From: Silene latifolia
Taxonomy: Eukaryota > Streptophyta > Magnoliopsida > Caryophyllales > Caryophyllaceae
Direction of reading: 5' to 3'
Assembly: GCF_048544455.1 (NCBI RefSeq)
Contig: NC_133538.1
Span: 145,201,922-145,265,921, forward strand
Length of the DNA: 64,000 bases
Part shown: positions 1 to 9,633 of the stretch, piece by piece
Layout: every line of letters begins with the position of its first letter
Numbering within the stretch: the first letter of the stretch is position 1
Notes under the pieces: generated by a model
The model's database searches: none
What the model was told of the DNA's origin: nothing
Seen by the model: the letters and a program-made list of their open reading frames with translations, nothing else
Program-made: the position numbers and the translations under genes

Positions 1-729
1 AAACATGTGGCAAAGTTCATACAAACCAATATCATTTGTCGATACGGTTGCCCACATGAAATCATCAGTGACAACGGGTCACATTTTCAAGCCGAAGCTG
101 AACAGTTGCCAGCCAAATATAAGATCAACCATCACCATTCCTCGCCATATAGACCTCAAACTAATGGCGCGGTAGAGGCAGCTAACAAAAATGTCATCAC
201 GATCCTCAAGAAAATGATCGACAATTATCGCGATTGGCCTAGCAAAATACCCTTTGCGTTATGGAGATATCGCACGTCGCTTAGGACGCCCACTGGGCTA
301 CTCCTTTCTATTTGCCTTACGGCATGGAAGCTGTGCAACCAATAGAGCTAGAGATCCCATCCCTACACATCTTACTCGAAAGTCAAATTCCAAAAGCTGA
401 ATGGAATAGGGATAGGTATGATGAACTCGTCCTCTTGGATGAACGGAGAGTACACGCATTACATAATGTGCAGACATATCAGGCACGTATCAAGCGAGCC
501 TTTAATAAACGGGTCAAACCCAGAAATATTAAGGAAGGGGATTTAGTACTCAAGTCAGTCAGAACTCTCTTACCTGTCGATCCATGGGGAAAATTTAAAC
601 CCAATTGGGCAGGACCATTTTTGGTCAAGTCCATACTTTCAGGGGGTGCGGTTAATTAAGATCACAGACCTAGACGGGAATGAGTTTTCTGATCTGACTA
701 ACCTAGACCAATTGAAACGGTACTACCCT
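1..729 (+). pseudogene. Integrase C-terminal part of pol, element A
   Basis: This is the end of a Ty3/gypsy integrase, open from the window edge. The second catalytic Asp is visible in ISDNGSHF (about 61-90) and the catalytic Glu in PQTNGAVEAANKN (about 160-195). A C-terminal domain follows, with the usual GDLVLKSVR and WAGPFLVKSI strings. The frame breaks near 297, where one base seems to be missing just before the PFYLPYGMEAV-type stretch, and again near 653. The last in-frame residues are RYYP before the stop at about 727-729. With two frameshifts this copy cannot make integrase. The RT and RNase H domains would lie upstream of the window. Confidence 0.88.
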
Positions 730-1283
730 TAGAATAGGATAAAATGCGCCTCGCGTGACACACATGCCGCTCTTGCAACACGAAATAAAAACGGCCCCTG
801 GCCCGCTAAAAAGCTTACGACATTTCGCTCTTGCGTTTTGACATTTTGACATCCTTATATTATCAAATAAATTGAATTGCATTTCCTTAGGAGTAAGTGA
901 AGCACACGCTTATTTTTCTAAGTTCATAAGCTCTTACTTCAGACATTTATTCTTTTACATTTTTTCGAACTACGTACAGGGTTTGATTTTATTTTTCTAA
1001 TGAATACGTAGGCAATCCTTTACAGGATACAACCCGTCATTTCAAGATGTAAATAGAAGGACATTTGCATGTTGCATTTAAAATTCGACAAGAATAAATA
1101 AAGAAAATTTATAAAAAGTTTCTTAACTAATAAATCATTTATTCATTATTCCTTAAATAATAGTAATACACCAAATACATATAAATATAAAATGCTGAAA
1201 ATTAAAATGCTAGGCTAGGATTCTAAAACCCCCGCCATTTATTACAGCTCAAATAATAAATTATACTATAAAAATGACTAAGG
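730..1283 (+). other. Noncoding spacer of element A after pol
   Basis: AT-rich DNA between the pol stop and the stop codon of the antisense DUF7745-like gene. I see no ORF or repeat in it; it is probably 3' noncoding sequence for both genes. Confidence 0.5.
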
Positions 1284-2746
1284 CTACTGTTCCATTTTCC
1301 CCTTGCCTTTGTCAAACTTCTTGTCTCGACCACGGGCGGGACGCTCTTATGTTATTTCCGACCTAATCACTAACGGTCGTTCTCGCGGTCTAGATTTCCC
1401 ATTTCGATCCACCGCCATCTTCTCGGCAAGAGCATTCTTTGGTTTCTTCGACGGATGGACGACCTGATATCCGGCCTCTTCTTCCTCCTCAGTTAAATAC
1501 TTTTGGTTCTCCTTCACCACTTTGCGGATCTTATAGTCTACGGGTCGTGCTTCCTTATCTTATCATGCTCCTCGGGAGTGCTAGCTTTTACCCATTGCAG
1601 ATATGAGTCAGATACCCATAACGAGCCAATCGGAACGGGTATGAACCACATATTCCTTTGGGCCCAGCGAATTGCCCACTCTCGACAAGACTCCGAAGTA
1701 TGCGCCAAGGCAGTTTGAGGGACGGTGTCTAGCTTCAGGATTTTCTATCTTAGGCCCACTTGCCTCATCAATCTCTCTGGAAAAGTATAGACCGTGAATT
1801 CCAAGGCAGGAACGTGAATTGACCGTGTCAGATCCAAAGATGATACTCCAGTCACTGATTTAAGATGCCACTATGGCACTATCCACCTAATCAAGGGCCC
1901 ACCTTCACTCTTCAATTTATTTTCCCAATAATTGCATACTTGAGTGAAGTCCACCATGTATATCCTCATACTCATCGCAATTGATCAGGAGCGATATCTT
2001 GTCACGTCAACTGGGGGCTCAATCAACCGCAGCCTTTCCATCAGCCAGATCTGCAAAAAAGGGGACGGGAGTTAATGTCCAAAATTGATCGGAAAAAAAA
2101 AAGTACAAACGGCCGAATAAGAAAACGGGTTCTTACCTGTAAAATGATAGGACTCCCAAGATAAGGATGCATGCGGTTCGCCTTCCTATTATCCAATCCT
2201 AGAATGGTCTCCCCTAGAACTAAGCACGCTGGGCTCCTGCGCAGTTCCATTTTCTCCACTATGACTAAAAATCGAGGGTCACCCCTCATCTCCTTGTCCA
2301 CATGCCTTCGCAGGACATAGCAATGAAGAAGGCAAAATCCATAAGCTCTACGCCTCGCCACATAAGATATAGTAGGGTCCTCCCTATTTATGAATGATCG
2401 ACAAATTCAAACATACGGACACCTTTCCAGGTCACAAAACGGCCTACCTCAGCCTTGGTCAATCCAAGCAAATCCCTAAATTTATTATTATAGCGTTGAG
2501 AGCTAGGGGGTATAGCCCTCCAACCGCAGCAATTTCTTCTAGAAAGGGACAAATTTCGCCTCCCGGAAAGGAAAATACATGAAAATTCGGGTCCCAATAT
2601 TCAAGACAAGCATCCAAAAAGGGGGTAATTACCTTCACTGGTTTTAAACTTATGATTGATCCTAAGTTAAAAGCACCCATGTCGTGTTTCTCCACATTCG
2701 TAAATTCATTCATCCACTCTTTAATGCGATTTTCAAAGGCGTCCAT
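1284..2746 (-). pseudogene. Antisense DUF7745/plant-mobile-domain-like gene in element A
   Basis: This minus-strand gene remnant lies inside the retrotransposon and opposes pol. The start Met (2744-2746) opens MDAFENRIKEWMNEF. A WDPNFHVFSFPGGEICPFLEE string follows, like the 'WDP..F.F...L.PT.EEY' core of plant DUF7745 proteins, then an E..LGL........YLGSPIILQ string. An intron with good GT-AG borders (2136-2051) joins ..SPIILQ to IWLMERLRLIEPP, which is the continuation expected for this family. A later FPERLMRQVGL string also fits. The basic C-terminus ends at TAG 1284-1286. Frame breaks near 2460 and several stops (for example near 1880) show it is decayed. The family assignment is from motif memory. 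Such aORFs are known in Tat elements, but their function is unknown. Confidence 0.68.
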
Positions 2747-2892
2747 ATTTTTTGGGAATATTTGAGAAGATATCTGAGGTTTTATGTAATAAACGAAGTC
2801 GAGGAAGGGAGAATTGTGAGAATAGAAGCTCAACCGAGGTCTCTATTTACTCTATTATACGTTTCCTAATTTCTGTCGAGAACTGACTAGCT

Positions 2893-2960
2893 GGAGAGAA
2901 GACGCAACAGCAGCTGCGCCTTTTCGAAGGATCGCAGCTCCTGCTGCGCCTCTTCCCTAG
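2893..2960 (+). repeat. GCAGCA/TGCTGC double-hairpin module, copy 1 (element A)
   Basis: A roughly 68-bp block with two GACGCARCA..TGCTGCGCC-type inverted motifs separated by a CTTTTCGAAGGATCGCAG-like linker. The same block recurs at 29523-29590 and 30692-30760 in element A, in the same orientation. It lies just upstream of the 5' end of the antisense DUF7745-like gene. Confidence 0.8.
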
Positions 2961-2969
2961 GCTCTTTTC

Positions 2970-3156
2970 CTCATTTGACAGTCGTGAGATCTTTCTTACG
3001 TGAATTTCAGCAGCATGACGGCGCAAACCAACAGATGCCAAACCGTCACGCAGGTCGTCATATATACAACCAAAATGCAAAAATATACATCAAAATACGG
3101 GATCCTGCCCAAAATGACATCCAAAATGTACAAATGTACAAACACAAGTCAGCAAA
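2970..3156. other. Spacer between the two antisense genes of A
   Basis: Short noncoding stretch downstream of the PMD gene stop and upstream of the DUF7745-like gene. It has a few ACAAATGTACA-like repeats; no gene seen. Confidence 0.4.
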
Positions 3157-3593
3157 CTAGTCCTGACGACCCCTCAACTCAGCCACCGTCGCCTCAAGGG
3201 CAGCGATCTCAGCATCTCTGGCCTCGAGCTCTCTCAGCAAGTGGGTCATCTCCTCCTGGGACTGTGCCAGGTCACGCTCCCTCTACACAGAAAAATGAGT
3301 GATACACCACTTCACTTCACAAAATTGGAGATAATAATAAAGACGGGCACAGAAGGTTCATACATGCCGCTCCGAGCCACCTGTAAGGGCCTCAATGGTT
3401 GTAGCTCGCAGCCGGTTGGCCATCCTCCACAGCTCCACATGCCTGGACGGTGCCACATTCATTCAAATACGGAGAAGGTTCAATCAAATGCATTCCTATA
3501 TAATAAAGCATAAAATACTAAAGACAGCCAAAGTTAGGGGCTTACCCTCCTTACAACATGCTGCCACTCATCCAAGCCAGCGTCAGTCACCGC
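3157..3593 (-). pseudogene. Antisense plant mobile domain (PMD) gene of A, 3' exons
   Basis: These are the last exons of the antisense gene whose main part is at 27019-28811; element B separates the two parts. On the minus strand the exons are 3593-3546 (end of the exon split by B), 3442-3364 and 3282-3157, with GT donors (AGGAGG|GTAAGC; CGGCAT|GTATGA) and AG acceptors. The final exon encodes a charged heptad-like tail (RERDLAQSQEEMTHLLRELE and so on), predicted coiled coil, ending in TAG at 3157-3159. PMD-type proteins in plants often end in such coiled coils. The gene is broken by the insertion and by stops in its other part. Confidence 0.72.
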
Positions 3594-3598
3594 CTCGC

Positions 3599-5354
3599 TG
3601 ATGTGACCATAATTAGAGCATATTTAACCCCCAAATTAGCCTTGTTCCCATGCTTTTTAGTGCATATTTGGGTCATTTATTGTCTTTAGTCCTTTGTTTT
3701 GCATATTCTTTGAGGTTTTGTTTCCTTGGTATGAAAGGAGTGCAAACCTTGCATTTTCATGGCAAAATGAAGCTAAATTGATTGAATTCAATGACCAAAC
3801 ATCAAAGATAAGACAAGATTAGAAGGCCTTTGTACATACTATAGTAGATGGGCAATGATGAGAAAAGATCCTTGCATCCCCAAGGAAATCCTCAAGGATT
3901 TTATGAAGGGAAAGGAAGAAGCTGTAAGACAATCCGAGCGGATTGCCCACAATCCGCCCGTCCAAGAGGTGCAATCCGAGCGTCTTCCCCAGCTAGATGC
4001 CCGTCCAGAAACACCACAATCCGCACGTCCATCCCTCGAATCCGCTCGTCCAAAACTCCCACAATCTGCCCGTCCCGTGCCCCGGACGCTCGGATTGTGT
4101 GTCAGTTATTTCATCTTCTACTTGTTTTATGAAGGATGCGCATATTTTTCTATGACCGGCGAAAAGGAGACCGGAGTCTCCCTTGAGACCGGCGATTCCT
4201 CAAGGACTTAATCGTCATTTAAGCCTTTAGTAAACCCTAATTTATGTAACTAATCCCCACTATAAATACCCCATTAGGCTAATTAGATTATCATGTTCTT
4301 CTTAGCAATCTCTAGTGTAGTTTATATCAATCAGATCTCTCTTTAATCTTGTAATCAACATTTAATCAAGTTTTAATACAAATTTCATTTCCTTAATCAC
4401 TCTTTGGTTCATCTTTCATTTTGGGTAATTGAAGATTATTTGGGTTATTATTGGGAGATTGACAACTTTCCAATCAATCATCAAGTACTTCTATTATTCT
4501 TTGCTTTATTATTGGAATCATTAGTAGGTATAATTCTCATAGTCCCTTTTTAATTATTGTTAATTATCTTCATTTATTCATCATGTTTTACTTTGTTGGT
4601 GTGATTGACAACCTTGCTAGCATGTTCAACATGATAATGAGTGAGTAGTTTCCTTGGTTAATGGGTAATTAGGGGAAACCAACATGGGGGATGATTCATG
4701 CTTAAATTAATATGTTTTCATAGTTTATTTGCTTGCTTGTTGTGATCTCAACTTATGCACATGTTATGTTTGATGAAATGCGAGTCTATGAATCCTTGCA
4801 TTTTTTACCCATCACCTATATTTTCAATGAGACTTGTAAGACATAAACCAACTCGAGTCTCATTACACCATGCATATAGTTGAGTAGGGAAGATTAAGTC
4901 GACTTGTAGGTGTTGTACAATCTAATCGATTCGGCTCCGGGACCCAAACTTTCCTAGGATTATAAGATATAAACCAACTCGATCCATCACAACAATAATT
5001 GCTTGCTTATAATTTGAGAATATGTTTGTATGATCAATTCCCATGAATCCCCTATGACCCCATGACACCCTAGTGCCTTTTATCAATTGTTTACACCCCT
5101 TTTTAATCATCTTGCTTGTTTACTTTTATTGCTATTTAGTTTAGTGATCTTCTACTTCAAACCCCAAATTGTGACACCCTTAGACACCACTAGTTGCAAT
5201 TGAAAATCTCATCTCAATTCCCGTCCCTTGGGATCCGACCTTTACTTGCCTCTTTACTAATTGTAGAGTTGTTTATGGAGTTATAAATTGTGTTTTGGTC
5301 TAGGTGCTCCTAACTACAAGTACCGAAAACTAAACCTCCAAGTGAGTTCGACCA
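3599..5354 (+). repeat. 5' LTR of element B
   Basis: 1756-bp LTR with TG...CA ends. A TATA box (TATAAATACC) is at 4261-4270. A cluster of AATCCG(C/A)NCGTC words lies upstream of it (about 3931-4095), within the U3 region. The LTR matches the 3' LTR over its whole length with scattered substitutions and small indels (for example an extra 'gatgaaaggaagaa'-like stretch near 25560 in the 3' copy). A third copy is the solo LTR at 34422-36199. Confidence 0.95.
3931..4095 (+). repeat. Word array AATCCG-N2-CGTC in the B LTR
   Basis: About eight degenerate copies of a 12-13 bp word (AATCCGAGCGTC, AATCCGCCCGTCC, AATCCGCTCGTCC and so on) at irregular 15-25 bp spacing, in DNA otherwise poor in CpG. The same array is in the 3' LTR (about 25585-25752) and in the solo LTR (about 35690-35850). 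Confidence 0.85.
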
Positions 5355-5358
5355 AAAA

Positions 5359-5376
5359 TGGCGCCGTTGCCGGGGA
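5359..5376 (+). promoter_or_regulatory. Primer binding site of B (tRNA-Asp type)
   Basis: TGGCGCCGTTGCCGGGGA begins four A's after the LTR end. This is the primer site typical of Athila elements, complementary to the 3' end of tRNA-Asp. The same string is used by element C. Confidence 0.92.
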
Positions 5377-5497
5377 CGGTGTTAAATTGATTTAGATTTT
5401 CTTAAATTGTTATTAGTTGTGTCTTTCTTTGCCTTGGGGAAGTAAAACTCCTCAAGGTTTGTTCTAACTATTTTCAAGTTGTTCGATATTTTGCAAC

Positions 5498-5899
5498 ATG
5501 GACCTTATAGATTGTTTTGTAGAGGACCACTTAAGTATACCTTTCTTCAAAGATCTCATGCAAGCATTGGAAGCCTTGGAAGCAAGTGAGGCTAAAAATA
5601 TGTATTGGGAATTGGAGGTAGATCTTTTTGAGGCCGCTCTAGCCGACAAAGAACTTACTCATGAGCAATCCGAATTAGTACATAACATCATTGTGGAAGC
5701 ATACCAACCTATAGAAAATGAGCAATCCATCCTAGAAGACATCTTACAAGCTCAAGAGCAAGAGGAATTCGTCATGGAATTCGAGTGTGATGAGATCGAT
5801 GAGAATGAAGAACAAGGTGAATATGCCATGAGAATGGAATGTCTAATGGAAATGGAGCAAATTCTCAATGAACCTTCAAAGGAGGAAAGTGAGGTATAA
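5498..5899 (+). CDS. Acidic 133-aa ORF fused in frame with pol (element B)
   Basis: This Glu-rich protein starts 144 bases after the 5' LTR, where gag should be. It has no CCHC knuckle, no recognisable gag domain and no DxGA protease motif. It is largely helical in appearance (LMQALEALEASEAK; ILEDILQAQEQEEF). It ends at TAA 5897-5899, but the next codons continue in the same frame straight into the RT leader ([12 protein letters not shown]), so one in-frame stop separates it from pol. It could be the linker that lies between protease and RT in Athila pol, left after a deletion of gag-protease, or an acquired sequence. Function unknown. Confidence 0.6.
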   Translation: MDLIDCFVEDHLSIPFFKDLMQALEALEASEAKNMYWELEVDLFEAALADKELTHEQSELVHNIIVEAYQPIENEQSILEDILQAQEQEEFVMEFECDEIDENEEQGEYAMRMECLMEMEQILNEPSKEESEV

Positions 5900-5929
5900 A
5901 CCCCTACTTTAAAACCCCTTCCCCCAAAT

Positions 5930-8815
5930 TTGAAATATGCTTACCTTGATGAGTCAAAGACCAAACCCGTAATTGTTAATGATAGACTTGATGAAATTCA
6001 ATTGGAAAAATTGCTTGATGTATTGAAACAACATGAAAAGGCTATAGGTTATAGTCTAGATGACCTTAAGAGGATAAGTCCGAACTTTTGTATGCATAGA
6101 ATTCATCTAGAGGAGGACCATAGACCTACCATCGAATCTCAAAGAAGATTAATCCCCCACATGCAAGAAGTTGTCAAGGGAGAGGTTATGAAATTACTTG
6201 ATACGGGAATCATATATCCCATATCGGACTCTTTGTGGGTTAGCCCCGTTCAAGTGGTACCTAAGAAAGGAGGTACCACGGTGGTGACAAACGAAAAGAA
6301 TGAGTTATTACCCACAAGGAAGATCATCGGTTGGCGTATGTGCATTGACTATCGAAAATTGAATTCCTCAACAAGAAAAGATCATTTACCCCTACCATTC
6401 ATTGACCAAATGCTTGTGAGGTTAGCCTCCAACAAATTCTTTTGTTACCTTGACGGGTATTCGGGATTCTTCCAAATCCCTATACACCCGGATGACCAAC
6501 ATAAGACCACCTTCACATGCCCTTATGGTACTTTTGCATATAGGAGGATGCCTTTTGGCTTATGTAATGCCCCCGCCACTTTCCAAAGATGCATGATGAG
6601 TGTCTTCTCCGACTACCTAGAGACTATAGTGGAAGTTTTTATGGATGATTTTAGCGTTTATGGAAAGGACTTTGACTCATGTTTGCATAATCTTTCTCTT
6701 GTATTGCAAAAATGTGAAGATGTTAGTCTTGTTTTAAATTGGGAAAAGTGTCACTTCATGGTCAATAAAGGAATTGTTTTGGGTCATTTAATCTCGGAAA
6801 AGGGCATTGAGGTCGATAAAGCTAAGGTTGAGGTGATAGAGAAACTCCCACCTCTCGTGAATGTTAGAGGGGTGAGAAGTTTTCTCGGTCGCGCGGGTTT
6901 CTATCGCCGTTTCATAAAAGATTTTTCAAAAATAGCGAAACCCCTCACTCAACTCTTACTTAAAGATGCCCAATTCCATTTCACTGATGAGTGTATTGAA
7001 GCCTTTAATAGAATCAAGGAAGCACTAATATCGGCACCGTTCATTCAACCTCCAAATATGGAACTACCGTTCGAGATTATGTGTGATGCTAGTAACTACG
7101 CCGTTGGAGCGGTTCTTGGCCAACGGGTAGGAAGAGATTTTCTTGCCATCTATTATATAAGCAAGACTCTTGATCCCTCCCAAGTGAACTATGATACTAC
7201 CGAGAAAGAGCTTCTTGCCATTGTTTATGCTTTGGACAAATTTCGTTCCTACTTACTTGGATCCAAGGTTATTGTCTTTTCGGATCACCTTGCTCTCCGA
7301 CATCTCTTGATAAAGAAGGAGGCCAAACCAAGGTTGTTAAGATGGATTTTGCTTCTTCAAGAATTCGACTTGGAGATAAGAGACAAGAAAGGAGCCGAAA
7401 ATGTAGTGGCGGATCACTTGTCAAGGATCCGGTTTCATGATGAACAAGGAGAAACACCGATCAATGAGTCATTTCCCGACGATATCTTGATGGACATTCA
7501 AACACAACTTGAAAGGCACATCACCCCATGGTTTGCCGATTATGCCAACTATATCGTTGGAAGAGTACTCCCTCCAAATTTGAACTACAACCAAAGGAAG
7601 AGGTTCTTATTCGAAGGAAAGAGGTACTTTTGGGATGACCCAAACCTCTACAAAGAGTGTAGTGACGGGATCTACCGGAGGTGCATCCCTCAATGGGAAG
7701 TCCAAGGAATCTTGGAAGGATGTCACTCATCACCCGACGGTGGGCACCATGGATAAAGGAGGACCATTGCAAAAATTCTTCAATCGGGCTTCTATTGGCC
7801 TACAATGTTCCAAGACACGAGGGAATTCATCATTCATTGTGATGCTTGTCAAAGAATGGGGAATATCTCTTGGAGGAATGAAATTCCACAAAGGGGCATT
7901 CTAGAGGTGGAGATCTTCGATGTTTGGGGGATCGACTACCAAGGTCTGTTTGTGACATCCAATGGGAATAGGTATATCCTTGTGGCAGTAGACTACGTCT
8001 CAAAGTGGGTGGAGGCAATTGCCACCCCAAATGATGATGCGAAGACGGTCACCAAGCTCTTCAAGAAGATAATCTTTCCGAGATTCGGAGTTCCTAGAGC
8101 AATAATAAGTGATGGAGGAACGCATTTCCATGAAAAGAAACTCGCATCCCTCTTGACCAAGTATGGTATTCAACATAGAACCGGCTTGGGATATCATCCT
8201 CAAACAAGCGGTCAAGTTGAAGTTTCGAATAGAGAGATCAAGAAAATTCTTGAGAAAGTGGTGAATAAGACCCGAAAAGATTGGAGCACAAAGCTTGATG
8301 ATGCTCTTTGGGCTTATAGGACGGCCTATAAGACTCCCATAGGAGCCTCCCCTTACAAGCTTGTTTATGGAAAAACATGCCACTTGCTAATCGAATTGGA
8401 GTACAAAGCTTTTTGGGCAATCCGAGCCCTTAACCTTGATCTCAAATTAAGTGGTCAAAAGCGGATGATTCAAATTCAAGAGTTGGAAGAATTCCGACTA
8501 CAATCTTATGAGAATGCCAAGATCTACAAGGAAAGGACAAGATTGCTTCATAACAAGAGGATCAAGCAAAAAGCCTTGCACAAAGGAGATAAAGTCCTTC
8601 TATTCAATTCCTGCTATCGACTCTTTCCCGGGAAGTTGAACACTAGATGGATGGGTCCCTATGTGATCACCGAGGTTGGGAAATATGGGGATTTTGAAAT
8701 CAAGGCGGAAGATGGAAGCAAATTCAAGGTCAATGGTCAAAGATTAAAGCCATATTATGAGGGAGCATTTGTTGGAGAGGTCGAGGTCACCTATCTCGGG
8801 CCTCCTCATACTTGA
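5930..8815 (+). pseudogene. pol of element B: RT, RNase H, integrase (one internal stop)
   Basis: This ORF runs in one frame from 5930 to TGA 8813-8815, broken only by TAA at 7754-7756. RT shows [13 protein letters not shown], the [12 protein letters not shown] motif and the catalytic FMDDFSVYG (about 6640-6665). RNase H shows [25 protein letters not shown] and DHLSRI. The integrase zinc finger is H..H (CHSS..GGHHG) and C..C (HCDACQRMG), with the stop falling between the two pairs. The D,D35,E residues lie in [16 protein letters not shown] and [21 protein letters not shown]-terminal domain follows. There are no frameshifts in about 2.9 kb. The enzyme must have been functional recently; readthrough of TAA is possible but unproven. 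Confidence 0.93.
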
Positions 8816-9633
8816 AGGAATCATCAAAGGGAGAGTTTGGTGGAGTCCTCCCTAAACCATCACTTGTAAATATACTTACCCCTATAACTTGTATTTATAA
8901 TTTTGTTGCATTCCTTTTATCATAAACATAAATTCTTTCAATGAGAGTAAGTGAGGGAGGGTCACTAATGATTTTTGATGAAGGAAGGAACTAATTTTCA
9001 AGTTTGGGGAAGCTTTTATCGGAGTTAAGGAAATCAAAGGGAACCCGAGCGTCCAAAAAGAGAATCCGCTCGGTTTGTACAAAGACGATCGTCTTGTTGA
9101 GAATACGCTCGTCCGCCAGGATTCCGAGCGTCTGAAGACAGATCCGCTCGTCTTTGTGCCAGTGCATTTGAAGAAAAGTTCTTGTCACAGAATCCGCTCG
9201 TCTTTGGGAAAAGACGCTCGTCTTGTTCCAGAAAAGACGCTCGTCTTGTGCTCGATCCACTCGTCTTGGCTGCGTCAAATTTTTGCAAAAATTCGCTGTA
9301 AGAGAATCCGAGCATCTTCCCTGGAATCCGCTCGTCCCAGAATGACGGAATCCGAGCGTCTTGTGCCCGAGTCCGCTCGTCTTCCTGCGGTCTTCACTCC
9401 CGATTTTTCCCAATTCTAATTCACCCCACCACACAATTTGTGACAAATCACCCTTCCTTCCACTTGTATTATAAAAACCCACCTCCTTATGACTCCAAAG
9501 CATATCCCAAACACCTTTTTATTCCACAAAATCAAAAAGCCCCAATTTCTAGGGTTTCAAAAGCAACATTCAATCCACAAAGAGCATCTTCATACTTTAA
9601 CAAATCAACAAAATCCAACTCAACAATCAAAGA
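8816..9633 (+). other. Spacer between pol and env-like ORF of B
   Basis: Noncoding DNA about 0.8 kb long. Its first part is AT-rich. Its middle is the dense word array 9040-9400. Its last 200 bases have an A/C-rich, leader-like composition just before the env-like ATG, as expected for a subgenomic 5' leader. Confidence 0.6.
9040..9400 (+). repeat. Dense CGCTCGTC/CGAGCGTC word array (element B)
   Basis: About 14 copies of AATCCGCTCGTCTT, AATCCGAGCGTCTT or AGACGCTCGTCTT in 360 bases, alternating the CGCTCG and CGAGCG forms at 15-45 bp spacing. The same word family as in the B LTR, here outside the LTR. It is the most CpG-dense stretch of element B. Confidence 0.9.

Larger units (their letters stand above)
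1..3598 (+). mobile_element. Element A (Ty3/gypsy, Tat lineage), left segment
   Basis: This is the left half of an LTR retrotransposon whose 5' LTR, gag and most of pol lie outside the window. It holds the integrase C-terminal half, then noncoding DNA, then two antisense gene remnants. The element is interrupted at 3598 by element B and resumes at 27019 after the CTCGC target duplication. Placement in the Tat (Ogre/Retand-like) lineage rests on the integrase style, on extra antisense ORFs between pol and the 3' LTR (a known habit of that lineage), and on the AAAGTGGGGGCTC polypurine tract at 30270. Confidence 0.82.

Noticed and set aside
9075..9503. ORFs on both strands across the B word array
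   Set aside because: The repeated words lack stop codons in some frames and create repetitive peptides (SSE/RRAD-like); no domain and no conservation between frames.
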